Position numbers and translations under genes: made by a program. From a virus: DNA of 36,797 bases. Positions 6,414-13,323 of this stretch are shown here, in pieces (within the stretch, counting starts at the first letter, position 1; every line of letters begins with the position of its first letter). The DNA lies in IMG/VR virus record IMGVR_UViG_3300047586_000040, positions 1-36,797 of that record. One strand, given 5' to 3'. The notes beneath the pieces were generated by a model. It searched no databases. It saw nothing but the letters and a program-made list of their open reading frames with translations, and was not told the origin of the DNA.

Positions 6414-6926
6414 TCACCCCCGTATCTCATCGATGAACTCCTTGGTGCTTTTGTCCCCCGTGAAGTCCGGGTCACTGCCAGTCAACTCCCTTGTCGTCGG
6501 AAGGGGCGCGGGGCCGGCGCACTCGGGCGGGTTCGTGGCAGGGCAGCCCAGGCGAGTCAGGGTCTCATCCAACTCTCGCAGGGACTTGTCCAGCGGTGAG
6601 GGCACCGGTGCTCGCTTCTCCCAGAAGCTTGCCGCCGCCTCGACGGTTCCGAGAGCACCCGGGCGAGTGCCGACGTAGATGGGTGACTCGACGGCGTTGC
6701 AAACACCCAGCAGGATCACCGCGAGCGCGCCCGTGAGTTCCCTAAAGAAGGCTATGGTTCCGACCATCGCTGCGTTCGCCTGCTGCTCCTGCCGGATCAT
6801 GTCCTGCTGATCACGCACCACGCTAAGGAGCAGGATCAGGCGGCTCTCCATGGTCAGGTCACCGTCGGCCACGTCCTTGAGAACGGTCTCAACGGTCTGG
6901 CTCTTGACTTGTTCTCCCGTGGTCAT
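6414..6926 (-). CDS. Hypothetical protein with one hydrophobic segment
   Basis: The 170-residue product has helical N-terminal residues 1-52, a hydrophobic stretch at about 53-78 (AMVGTIAFFRELTGALAVIL) long enough for a transmembrane helix, and a Pro-rich, acidic C-terminal half. ATG follows GGGGGAAACC. Membrane attachment at the early stage of infection is inference; no family recognised. Confidence 0.5.
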   Translation of the reverse strand: MTTGEQVKSQTVETVLKDVADGDLTMESRLILLLSVVRDQQDMIRQEQQANAAMVGTIAFFRELTGALAVILLGVCNAVESPIYVGTRPGALGTVEAAASFWEKRAPVPSPLDKSLRELDETLTRLGCPATNPPECAGPAPLPTTRELTGSDPDFTGDKSTKEFIDEIRG

Positions 6927-6937
6927 GGTTTCCCCCC

Positions 6938-7138
6938 TCAGTCCAACCCGAGGGCTTTGATGCCCTGCCTGTTGGCTCGATCCGAACGTCTAAGTGCTGT
7001 CTTCTGCTGGCGCCGGAGGGCCCGCCTGTTCGCGGCCTCGGCGCGCGACCTCTGGGCCTGCTTGTCCGGCTTCCGCCAGCGCCCGTTACCTAGGACCTCA
7101 GTCGAGCCAGGCCCAGGTACGTCCGTGCAGGATGTCAT
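6938..7138 (-). CDS. Small basic protein
   Basis: The 66-residue product is rich in arginine and lysine (RWRKPDKQAQRSRAEAANRR, then RRQQKTALRRSDRANRQG) and is probably a single long basic helix, suitable for nucleic acid binding. Its ATG overlaps the upstream stop (ATGA). Function unknown. Confidence 0.5.
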   Translation of the reverse strand: MTSCTDVPGPGSTEVLGNGRWRKPDKQAQRSRAEAANRRALRRQQKTALRRSDRANRQGIKALGLD

Positions 7139-7437
7139 TGATCCTCCCGTGGGATACTCCGAATCGGCGTGGCCTCCGGTGGGAAGAGATAGGCCGCCAC
7201 AACAGAGGCCAGGGCGTTCAGGGCTCCCTCGATGCTGTCGCCAGTGGACCGCTGCATTCGCGGCCGGGTGTTACCTCGCCTGACGACTGGAACCTCGGCC
7301 ATGAAGTCCCCGCCAAAGTACCGATGCCAGACTTTCGGGGAGACGGCGTGCCCCGCGAGGTTGCGAATCTGCTGGAACCATTGGGCCTCCTCGGTTTGTA
7401 GGCTCGCCTGAATCTTCTCGTAATCTAGGTTGCTCAT
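7135..7437 (-). CDS. Hypothetical protein
   Basis: The 100-residue product has a helical N-terminus (LDYEKIQASLQTEEAQWFQQ), a central HRYFGGDFMAEVPVVRRG, and a helical segment DSIEGALNALASVVAAYLF. No family recognised. It is joined to the methylase gene by ATGA and to the next gene by another ATGA, so all three should be co-translated. Confidence 0.5.
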   Translation of the reverse strand: MSNLDYEKIQASLQTEEAQWFQQIRNLAGHAVSPKVWHRYFGGDFMAEVPVVRRGNTRPRMQRSTGDSIEGALNALASVVAAYLFPPEATPIRSIPREDQ

Positions 7438-7925
7438 GGCGTGGCCTCGTGCCGCCAGGCGACTATCACGGAAGGGAACGGTGCCGACGCCGTGGCGCCG
7501 ACGAACTTCACGCGGCCCTTGAGGAAGCGGACCTCAGCCAGTTGGCAGCGCTCACCGACGTAGGAGTGCCACCAGATCGTGTCAACCCTCGCAGGTAGGA
7601 GGGCGACCACGCACTGGGCGTTACCGAGTTTGAACTCCTGGTGCGCCTTGTGGACCCAGGCCTCTAGTCCCCTTCCGTAGGGCGGGTTGATGAAGACTCG
7701 GCCATACCACGGTTCAACCAGCCCGCCATATGACCAGGAGACCCGACACTGTTGGCTCGCGTAGGAATCCGCCGCGCCGCACGGGTCAAGGTCGAACGGG
7801 CCGAACTCGGCGGCCAGCTTGTCGAACAAGACGGGGGGAGTGAACCAGTGGGTTCTCTTGGCGGGCGGCATGTAGCCGCGAGAGGTAGGCCCGCCCGCCG
7901 CCGGAGGGTCTGCAGCGTCATTCAT
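7434..7925 (-). CDS. dam: Phage Dam-type DNA N6-adenine methyltransferase
   Basis: The 163-residue protein matches the phage Dam family. It has a W-F-T-P-P entry motif (27-31), FDLDPCG (44-50) for the cofactor site, and the catalytic NPPY at 80-83, typical of N6-adenine methylation. It is an orphan: no partner endonuclease with a cognate specificity is visible, so protection from host restriction is the likely purpose. The ATG overlaps the VRR-NUC stop by 8 bases; GGAGG lies just upstream. Confidence 0.85.
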   Translation of the reverse strand: MNDAADPPAAGGPTSRGYMPPAKRTHWFTPPVLFDKLAAEFGPFDLDPCGAADSYASQQCRVSWSYGGLVEPWYGRVFINPPYGRGLEAWVHKAHQEFKLGNAQCVVALLPARVDTIWWHSYVGERCQLAEVRFLKGRVKFVGATASAPFPSVIVAWRHEATP

Positions 7926-8301
7926 CCTCCCCCTCCCAGCGACCTACAGCCGCCACAGGACCGTGTGTCGGGCGTGAACGGTCCCTTGGTTCGCCCGCCC
8001 AGGACGGTCTGAGGGCCGCTTCTATCACCGGCCAATCTTCCGGCCTCCAACAGAAGGCGTCCACGTATTCGACTTCGCGGAGGGCGTCAAGCCATTCCTC
8101 CTGTGCAGGTTTCAGTTTGCCCCTCTGGGATTTGAGTTCCACGAAGAGGGCCTCCTTGCCGCGCACGAGTACGAGGTCTGGGAAGCCAGCAGGCGAATGA
8201 ATAGAGGTCCAGGAGAAGTAGCAGCGCCAACCGAGCATGCGGGCGAGGTCCAGTACCTGTTGCTGGAATACCTTTTCGGTTACGAATGTCGGCGGGGTCA
8301 T
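7918..8301 (-). CDS. VRR-NUC domain nuclease
   Basis: The 127-residue protein is a minimal VRR-NUC nuclease of the PD-(D/E)xK superfamily. D42 in GFPDLVLV, E55 and K57 in LFVELKSQRGKLKPAQ, and Q67 are the catalytic set seen in the family, as is an N-terminal helix with Q13-Q15. Phage VRR-NUC proteins act as Holliday-junction or branched-DNA nucleases. ATG 8301 is chosen (ATGA with the previous stop); the longer frame to 8394 lacks support. It neighbours the methylase and recombination genes. Confidence 0.85.
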   Translation of the reverse strand: MTPPTFVTEKVFQQQVLDLARMLGWRCYFSWTSIHSPAGFPDLVLVRGKEALFVELKSQRGKLKPAQEEWLDALREVEYVDAFCWRPEDWPVIEAALRPSWAGEPRDRSRPTHGPVAAVGRWEGEDE

Positions 8302-8492
8302 AGGGCCAATTCCTCCAGGCGGGTGCCGACCGATACCAATCCCACCTTTGCTAACATCGCACCGTCCCTCAGGCCTACCAGGTAGTAGTGGCACCGGGCC
8401 GCCCAGACGTCCTCCTCTGTTGGCTCCATGTACACCTTCTTCGGCGGCAGGTGGCGGGCGCGTTTCACCTTGAGGGGGCCGGTGCGGGTCAC
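8298..8492 (-). CDS. Small hypothetical protein
   Basis: The 64-residue product starts with GTG overlapping the upstream stop (GTGA) and ends in ATGA with the nuclease gene. It has a basic N-terminus (KVKRARHLPPKKV) followed by a helical part (DVWAARCHYYLVGLRDGAML). No family recognised. Confidence 0.5.
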   Translation of the reverse strand: MTRTGPLKVKRARHLPPKKVYMEPTEEDVWAARCHYYLVGLRDGAMLAKVGLVSVGTRLEELAL

Positions 8493-8704
8493 GGGGTGGC
8501 CTCCGGCAGTACGCCGTTCGCTTCGACGTGGGCGATGGTGGCCTCCATCAAGTGCATGAAGGGCACCGGGAACGGGCTGAGGTAGAACTCGACTGCTTGC
8601 CGCAGCGCCTTCAGCGCGCCCGCCGTGTAGCCAGCGGCACGGGCATTCTCCACGCGGTCCTTGTGACATTTGGAACAGTAAGTTGTGTCGCAGAAGTGTG
8701 TCAT
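8489..8704 (-). CDS. Small cysteine-motif protein
   Basis: The 71-residue product begins MTHFCDTTYCSKCHKD, a C-x4-C-x2-C-H cluster that may bind metal, followed by two helices (AGALKALRQAVEFYL, HLMEATIAHVEA). ATG 8704 has GGAGG 7 bases upstream; the ATG at 8710 is too close to it. The longer open frame to 8914 overlaps the end of the DUF5131 gene and is not adopted. Function unknown. Confidence 0.55.
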   Translation of the reverse strand: MTHFCDTTYCSKCHKDRVENARAAGYTAGALKALRQAVEFYLSPFPVPFMHLMEATIAHVEANGVLPEATP

Positions 8705-8706
8705 GC

Positions 8707-10167
8707 TCATTCCTCCCCGCCAGGGTGCGGCGGGCGGGCTGTCGCCGCGATAGGGCCAGGTGAACTCGATGCGGAAGACGTCGGAGCCCGACGTCCAGCG
8801 AAGGCACACGGCATCTGCTTGATCGCCCACAACTCGTCGGGGATGTCCCCCTGCTGCCCTGGCCGCGCGGCTGACGCCTGCTTGACGTATGCTTTGACGC
8901 CTGCCGCCTGACACTGGCGCACGATGCTCTCTATCCAGGCCGGATCGCAGGGGCGATGGCGCGGGCCGGACTCGCCGCCAATGACGACGAAATCTATGCC
9001 TGTTGGCGTCTTTGTCTGAGAGCTATTCGGGAGACAGTTTGGAAGGTGATGCCGAAGTCCTGGGCGATTGAGGTTAGTTTCTCGCCCTGTGCCCTCCGGC
9101 TGCGGATTTCCCCTACCTGGCTGGCACTCAATTTCGCCATTGAATTGCGGCTGCCGTTCTGATCGAGTCGGCCCCGCTTCAGGATGTGCCGCGCGTGAGT
9201 CACCTGCTCCAAGTAGGTTGCCAGTTCGAGGTTCTCTGGACGGTTGTCCACCTTGTCGCCGTTCTTGTGGTTCACTGTCATGTTCGGCGGGATCGGACCG
9301 AAGAAGTGACGCCAGACGAGACGATGGGCCATTGCGTGAGTCCGTCTGGAGTTCCACATAACCCGGACTTGGAGGTATTCGCGCTTGCCCGTCCTGTTCT
9401 CGGCCCGTCGGCGCTCGTGCCGATTCAGGCGGGTGCAACCCTTCCAGCGATCCCAGCCCCTGCTCGCCAGCCGCCACACGCGTCCCTGAGCGTCGATCTC
9501 CAGTTCGCCGTCCAGTACCGCTTGGTAGACGATTTCCTCGGTCAGCTTCGGTTTCATCGACTGGAGTATACCATAGATATGGCGAAAGGTCTACCGCCTC
9601 CAGCAGCGGCTCCGCGCTGATCCAGATGTGTGAAGCTGCGCCCTTCTCCTTCATCTCCAACAGTAGCGGTATGCGCTCATCGGCCGTCGCCTGGTTCTCG
9701 ATGCTCGTTCCAGGCCACACGTTTCGGAGCGGCCAGGCCCCGGCCGTGCAGTGAATCAGTGTGGCCGTTCTGATCCGCGCCGAGCCCTTTTCTACGGGCA
9801 GGGGCCACTCGGCAACGTCTGAGGCCAGTTGGGTCATGTAGGCCTTCATCCGCCCCGGCCGCTTCGTCAGCAGGAGGTAGGTGTGCTGGGGCGTGAGCGC
9901 CATCGTCGCGAACACCTTGTCAATGAACTCGTCCGGCACGTCCTCGTGAAACAGGTCTCCCATGAAGGCAACGGCCACCACCTGCGGCTTCCGCCAGTGC
10001 ATCGGCTCATCTAGCCGTTCGGGGTGCAGCGTGACCTTCCAGGGCCAACCCATGCGCTGTGAGAATTGTTCTGCCCAGCAGTTCTTACAGCCCGCCGAGA
10101 CCTTCGAGCAGCCCGTGACGGGATTCCAGGACTTCGTGTCGTAGCCGTGGGGACTGCCCGTGCTCAC
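8707..10167 (-). CDS. DUF5131 (phage Gp37/Gp68-like) protein interrupted by a nested HNH gene
   Basis: Two separated blocks match the DUF5131 family: residues 1-198 (SWNPVTGC, C20/C27/C30, FMGDLFHEDVP, LLTKRPGRM, WISAEPLLEAVDL) and from residue 390 (GIDFVVIGGESGPRHRP ... YVKQASAARPGQQ). In uninterrupted relatives these follow each other closely. Between them lie about 190 residues of low-complexity Arg/Gly/Pro/Ser-rich sequence, which is the other-frame reading of the HNH gene at 8994-9557. The whole 486-codon frame has no stop. The three-cysteine cluster resembles a radical-SAM site, but activity is unknown. Start GTG with AGGAGG. Residues after about 454 may be spurious, as a different frame there also looks coding. 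Confidence 0.7.
   Translation of the reverse strand: MSTGSPHGYDTKSWNPVTGCSKVSAGCKNCWAEQFSQRMGWPWKVTLHPERLDEPMHWRKPQVVAVAFMGDLFHEDVPDEFIDKVFATMALTPQHTYLLLTKRPGRMKAYMTQLASDVAEWPLPVEKGSARIRTATLIHCTAGAWPLRNVWPGTSIENQATADERIPLLLEMKEKGAASHIWISAEPLLEAVDLSPYLWYTPVDETEADRGNRLPSGTGRRTGDRRSGTRVAAGEQGLGSLEGLHPPESARAPTGREQDGQARIPPSPGYVELQTDSRNGPSSRLASLLRSDPAEHDSEPQERRQGGQPSREPRTGNLLGAGDSRAAHPEAGPTRSERQPQFNGEIECQPGRGNPQPEGTGRETNLNRPGLRHHLPNCLPNSSQTKTPTGIDFVVIGGESGPRHRPCDPAWIESIVRQCQAAGVKAYVKQASAARPGQQGDIPDELWAIKQMPCAFAGRRAPTSSASSSPGPIAATARPPHPGGEE
8994..9557 (-). CDS. HNH homing endonuclease nested in the DUF5131 gene
   Basis: The 187-residue protein carries a homing-type HNH domain: AHRLVWRHFFGPIPPNMTVN with H97-K-N-G-D, N105 and N109 (about 75-113). 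A C-terminal helix-turn-helix (KLSASQVGEIRSRRAQGEKL, IAQDFGITFQTVSRI) is usual in this family for DNA recognition. It lies in a different frame inside the DUF5131 gene. Its ATG is about 15 bases after the first DUF5131 block ends, and its TAG lies within the codons for I-D where the second block begins. No Shine-Dalgarno site is visible. The insertion is too short for a group I ribozyme outside the ORF. Confidence 0.8.
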   Translation of the reverse strand: MKPKLTEEIVYQAVLDGELEIDAQGRVWRLASRGWDRWKGCTRLNRHERRRAENRTGKREYLQVRVMWNSRRTHAMAHRLVWRHFFGPIPPNMTVNHKNGDKVDNRPENLELATYLEQVTHARHILKRGRLDQNGSRNSMAKLSASQVGEIRSRRAQGEKLTSIAQDFGITFQTVSRIALRQRRQQA

Positions 10168-10241
10168 GTTTCCTCCTGACGTATCAACTCAAGCCTTCCG
10201 GCCAGAGGATATCGGCCGCCTTGCTCGTTCAACGCCCTCAC
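10164..10241 (-). CDS. 25-residue micro-ORF
   Basis: GTG-started frame VRALNEQGGRYPLAGRLELI-RQEET fills the gap between two genes. It starts three bases after the upstream stop and its TGA overlaps the GTG of the DUF5131 gene (GTGA). It may be a coupling ORF; the DUF5131 start has its own AGGAGG. Low confidence that the peptide matters. Confidence 0.3.
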   Translation of the reverse strand: MRALNEQGGRYPLAGRLELIRQEET

Positions 10242-10243
10242 AC

Positions 10244-10396
10244 CTACGTCACCCTTGCCTCGCGCAAGTACCGTCGCATCTTCCGCCTCCCGTATCGCTG
10301 CCGGAGCCGCTTCCAGAAGGCGGCGCGCCCTGGGTGCCGGTTATGCTTCTCCGGCACCCAGCCCCGCTCGCGCAGTTGTGCGGTCGTGAAGGTCAT
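10244..10396 (-). CDS. Small basic protein
   Basis: The 50-residue product (MTFTTAQLRERGWVPEKHNR...) is strongly basic (FWKRLRQRYGRRKMRRYLRE). Its ATG overlaps the stop of the RecT-like gene (ATGA), so the frame beyond it to 10459 is not used. It probably binds nucleic acid, but no family is recognised. Confidence 0.55.
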   Translation of the reverse strand: MTFTTAQLRERGWVPEKHNRHPGRAAFWKRLRQRYGRRKMRRYLREARVT

Positions 10397-11412
10397 TTCG
10401 CCGCAGCCTCTAGCTTGCGCCATGCCGCCGGCAGGTCCGCGATATCGGTCTCCCGGCATCCCAACGCCGCAAGCACGGCGGCCCTGTTGGGGTATCCCAG
10501 GAGCTCATGGGCCTGCGTATAGAGGTCGCCCAGGTTGCGGAGCTTGGGCATCTCGCCTTCGGGCACGGGCTCAGGTTCCTCTTCAACAGGTGCCGGTTCT
10601 ACCTGTGGCTCGCCGGCTCCCTCATCACCCTCGTTGACAAGCGCCGCAGGCGGCAGTACGTTGACCTCCACGCCGGTCACCTCCTCAGCCAGGCCCGCCA
10701 TCATGTCCTCGGCCTCACCAACGTCAACGCCGCTGATGGCGTTGATGAGGTCAGGGGCACCGAGGCGGCAGGCGCGCTTGACGGCAGCCCACGAGAGCAT
10801 GTCGGCCGGGTACAGATGCCACGGGCCGCCCTTGGCGAGCTGGCCCGAAGTCTTGGCGTCCTGGAGGCTGTACTGGATACGGACGATGCTTCGCCCCCTG
10901 CGCCAGAGTTCCACATCGCAGACTTGCGTGGTGCGCGTGTGGAAGACGAAGCGTGCACTGGAGTCCTTTGCGCGGACGATCCCCATCATCAACTGCGCGT
11001 CGGGTTCGGTGCGGCCGTTAACGACGAAGATGTGACGTAGGGCAGTCATGGGCTTTGCCCCGACCTCCCAGCCGGCGAGCATCACCGCGAACGCCTGATC
11101 CTCCGTCTGGATCGCCTTCGGGACCAGGCCCTCAGCCTTCGCTGCTCGGCCCGCGATGAGAGCCATGATGTTGATCTCTTGGACGCTCGGCAACGCGGCC
11201 TCTGGCGGGTTCACCTGTATCGGCACGAGGGCCATCGTCTCCGGGGGGTCTTCTCGTTCGTTCATCTTCAGTCCTTCCCCCTGGTGCCAGCAGTGACCGT
11301 TATTGCTGTAGCCAGGGCAGTTGCAGATCGCGATGCCGTTCAAGATTTGGACGTGGTAGACGGGGCCAAAGGCATCGCGCGAGTGGACACGGTAGAGTTT
11401 CGGAGAGGTCAA
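10393..11412 (-). CDS. RecT-like annealing protein fused to N-terminal SWIM zinc finger
   Basis: Residues 20-43 carry a SWIM zinc finger, C30-x-C32-x8-C41-x-H43, preceded by the usual beta-hairpin (YHVQILNGIAIC). From about residue 80 the sequence resembles phage RecT-like/Bet-like single-strand annealing proteins: AFAVMLAGWEVGAKPMTALR, IFVVNGRTEPDAQLM, and GPWHLYPADMLSWAAVKRAC. An acidic Glu/Pro-rich linker and a C-terminal helical part follow. An internal ATG at 11265 (residue 50) has AAGGA 6 bases upstream and could give a SWIM-free form. Family assignment of the core is moderate. Its ATG overlaps the upstream stop. Confidence 0.6.
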   Translation of the reverse strand: MTSPKLYRVHSRDAFGPVYHVQILNGIAICNCPGYSNNGHCWHQGEGLKMNEREDPPETMALVPIQVNPPEAALPSVQEINIMALIAGRAAKAEGLVPKAIQTEDQAFAVMLAGWEVGAKPMTALRHIFVVNGRTEPDAQLMMGIVRAKDSSARFVFHTRTTQVCDVELWRRGRSIVRIQYSLQDAKTSGQLAKGGPWHLYPADMLSWAAVKRACRLGAPDLINAISGVDVGEAEDMMAGLAEEVTGVEVNVLPPAALVNEGDEGAGEPQVEPAPVEEEPEPVPEGEMPKLRNLGDLYTQAHELLGYPNRAAVLAALGCRETDIADLPAAWRKLEAAAK

Positions 11413-11840
11413 TCCTTCTCCTTGTCTATGAGCAACGCCACGCTTCCCTTCCCTGGGAGCAGGAAGCCCCGCGCGTCGTCGATCTCGACCGCCTTGCCCA
11501 CCATGCCCTTCCAGCCGTTCGCGTCGAGCTTCAGGCAGCCTTGACGCGCCAGCCAGAGGAGAAGGTCGGGCTTCACCTCGGCCAGGCGGATGGCGTCGAT
11601 CTCCTGGGCGCCAGCACGGGCCTGAAGGCGGGCGGATATCCCCGTCTCCCCGTCGCGCAGGAAGTCCTCGGGGTGTGCGTCCAGCCAGGCGCGGACGATC
11701 TTCGTGGCGGTCTCGTACCGCTTGGCGGTGTCATCCCGCATCCGCTTGAGCTGGTAGATGCCGGGCAGTAGGGCGACGACCGATGCCTCCGTGAACTCGG
11801 CGCCGCTGACCTCGCCGGTCTCGGCGTTGAGGCCGGTCAC
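11409..11840 (-). CDS. Hypothetical recombination-associated protein
   Basis: The 143-residue product is helical in its first half (LPGIYQLKRMRDDTAKRYET, VRAWLDAHPEDFL), with a possible second domain (KPDLLLWLARQGCLKLDANG). ATGA overlaps link it to both neighbours. Being immediately upstream of the RecT-like gene it may serve the same pathway, but no nuclease or inhibitor motif is recognised. Confidence 0.55.
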   Translation of the reverse strand: MTGLNAETGEVSGAEFTEASVVALLPGIYQLKRMRDDTAKRYETATKIVRAWLDAHPEDFLRDGETGISARLQARAGAQEIDAIRLAEVKPDLLLWLARQGCLKLDANGWKGMVGKAVEIDDARGFLLPGKGSVALLIDKEKD

Positions 11841-12304
11841 GATGGCACCTCCCGCCCCTCCCTCGGCTCGTTGTACGTTCGGCTGTCGCGCGGCTCGTAC
11901 CGTGGGGGGTTGTCGTGCTCACCCGTGCCCGTGCCCTCCACGAGGTTACCGGCCTTCGCCGGCGGCGCGTACCCGGACGTGTCGAGTGCGGCGAGGGCGC
12001 CTAGGGCATCCTGCTGTTCCTCGGTCCAGAGTTCGTGATTGTGGCCAGGTAGTTCCTCTGTCGGCGTGGACTTCTTCGTGAAGCCCACGACATCGGTGAC
12101 GCGCAGTGCCCACGCCGCCTTGCAGACGAGCGCGCGGAACGTGCCGAACTCCTCCCCTTGAATCCTGAGCGCAGACTCCAGCGCCTCGATCTCCTCCTGC
12201 TGCTCCTTGAGGAGCGTGCGGAGGGCAGCGGTTTCCTCTGCGGGATTCGAGGCGTTGTCCCACATGTGCTGGCCTTCAGTCTTGCCCTGTGTTGCTGTGG
12301 TCAT
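11837..12304 (-). CDS. Hypothetical coiled-coil protein
   Basis: Of 155 residues, about 20-55 form a coiled coil (AEETAALRTLLKEQQEEIEA). The middle contains a compact segment (FRALVCKAAWALRVTDVVGF) and the last 45 residues are Pro/Glu-rich and probably disordered. ATG follows the structured segment at 12305-12603. No family recognised. Confidence 0.55.
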   Translation of the reverse strand: MTTATQGKTEGQHMWDNASNPAEETAALRTLLKEQQEEIEALESALRIQGEEFGTFRALVCKAAWALRVTDVVGFTKKSTPTEELPGHNHELWTEEQQDALGALAALDTSGYAPPAKAGNLVEGTGTGEHDNPPRYEPRDSRTYNEPREGREVPS

Positions 12305-12603
12305 TGGTGTATCCCCGATTCGCTAAGACCGCCTTGACTGGCGGCATTGGGAGCCCCGACCTGAGTTAGTCGCCAGGCCGGGGCTCTCGCTGTTATCTCG
12401 GGTCTGGGGCTCGGAGGATATCGGGCCGTGGGCCCGTGCCGCGATTCGGCTGGCTCGGCGCCCGCCCTCCGGCGACGCGGTAGCTGCCACCGGAGAGACG
12501 GGCGAGATTGCAGTGGCCCCGGCGCTTTCCGTGGCGCGTCCTTGCCCGTCGGGGCCAACGTCCTTGTTGGGGGTCATGAACTTCGCACTATAACTATTCT
12601 TAT
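12305..12603. other. Structured segment without a convincing gene
   Basis: All three minus-strand frames are partly open but none reads like a natural protein. The best is an 84-residue Ser/Pro/Ala/Arg-rich frame, ATG 12577 to 12323. Three inverted repeats are present: 12422-12436 (CGGGCC-N3-GGCCCG), 12351-12386 (see its own entry) and 12329-12344 (CCGCC-N6-GGCGG, then UCUU in minus RNA). A leader with attenuation, or an intergenic control RNA, is plausible. Confidence 0.4.
12351..12386 (-). promoter_or_regulatory. Strong RNA hairpin upstream of the coiled-coil gene
   Basis: In minus-strand RNA GAGCCCCGGCCUG pairs with CAGGUCGGGGCUC: 13 pairs, one of them G-U, loop of 10. The plus-strand version would have an A-C mismatch, so the helix is complete only in the transcribed strand. 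No U-run follows directly. Confidence 0.6.
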
Positions 12604-12750
12604 TTAGCGTCCCCTGACTTCCGCTTCCAGGTATGCGGCCATCTTCGCGGTGACTCGCAGGCGTCGTTGAAGCGTCACGGCCGTGCATATCGAGCGGTCC
12701 TCACTCAGTTCCCTGGCCTGCCGGATGAGGGTTGCGATGGGGGCTCGCAT
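12604..12750 (-). CDS. Small basic helical protein
   Basis: The 48-residue ORF (MRAPIATLIRQARELSEDRS..., ending AYLEAEVRGR) reads as two amphipathic basic helices. It overlaps the end of the HTH gene by 46 bases in another frame. In the same frame, upstream of the ATG, the sequence HPACILCHCDTFG also looks protein-like, so either the real start is further upstream or a frameshift joins it to the HTH gene. No good ribosome site before ATG 12750. Confidence 0.5.
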   Translation of the reverse strand: MRAPIATLIRQARELSEDRSICTAVTLQRRLRVTAKMAAYLEAEVRGR

Positions 12751-12962
12751 CCCGAAGGTGTCGCAGTGACACAGGATGCAGGCGGGGTGTGCGGAGGGTG
12801 TAGCCCATCCCTGAGCTTCACGATCTCATCGTAGTCCCACTTGCGGTATCTGCCGGGGCCGTCGCGGATGGGCTCGGGCAACATGCCAGCCTCGACGCGG
12901 CGCAGGACGGTGGCCCGTGAGATTCCCAGGATGTTTGCGACGGCGGTTGGGGTGATTAACAT
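12705..12962 (-). CDS. MerR/excisionase-like HTH DNA-binding protein
   Basis: The first 52 residues form a helix-turn-helix of the HTH_17/excisionase type (LITPTAVANILGISRATVLR, RVEAGMLP, YRKWDYDEIVKLRDG). The last 33 residues are Pro/Ser-rich and unlike a folded domain; a coding-looking alternative frame begins there. It overlaps the end of the 116-residue gene. As the second gene after the early promoter it is a natural regulator of early transcription. No integrase is present, so a true excisionase role is unlikely. Confidence 0.7.
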   Translation of the reverse strand: MLITPTAVANILGISRATVLRRVEAGMLPEPIRDGPGRYRKWDYDEIVKLRDGLHPPHTPPASCVTATPSGCEPPSQPSSGRPGN

Positions 12963-13306
12963 GCGGCGGGTTCCCTCGCGCCCTTGATGGCGGCGTAGGC
13001 ATCATCCTCGCAAACCGCACAGTAGCCGCGAAGGTGATCGCCGCTGTAATGCGGACAGTCCAGAATCCCCTCCAGCACCGCGAGGAGTACGGGTGCGGCT
13101 AGCAACAGCTTTGTGACCTGTGTGACCTTGGCACGGTACTCTGCGGTCCTCACCTCAGCGAGGGGGCCTCCGAAGGTCACGGTGCCCAAGATGCCGAGAC
13201 TGACCCAGTGCCCACCACCCTTTATCTCTAGGTTGTAGGGTGGTCCCGCTGCCTCGCTCCCTGGCGGCCCCGCCGCTATGCGTACTTCTGGTGTGTGCTC
13301 GCTCAT
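12956..13306 (-). CDS. First early-operon protein, unknown function
   Basis: The 116-residue product starts at ATG 13306 with GGAG 8 bases upstream, about 18 bases downstream of the -10 of the early promoter. It has a Gly-rich beta part (YNLEIKGGGHWVSLGILGTV), a hydrophobic helix (TKLLLAAPVLLAVLEGIL) and a probable metal site C-P-H-Y-S-G-D-H...Y-C-A-V-C. No family recognised. Confidence 0.55.
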   Translation of the reverse strand: MSEHTPEVRIAAGPPGSEAAGPPYNLEIKGGGHWVSLGILGTVTFGGPLAEVRTAEYRAKVTQVTKLLLAAPVLLAVLEGILDCPHYSGDHLRGYCAVCEDDAYAAIKGAREPAAC

Positions 13307-13323
13307 CTTGTCACTCCGAGAGA

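Noticed and set aside
8994-9575. Intein or group I intron as explanation for the HNH insertion
   Set aside because: The HNH frame differs from the host frame, no intein splice motifs are seen, and the ORF fills nearly the entire insertion, leaving no room for a normal ribozyme core; left as a test, not a call.
12705-12962. True phage excisionase
   Set aside because: The HTH fits, but no integrase or attachment site was found in the window.
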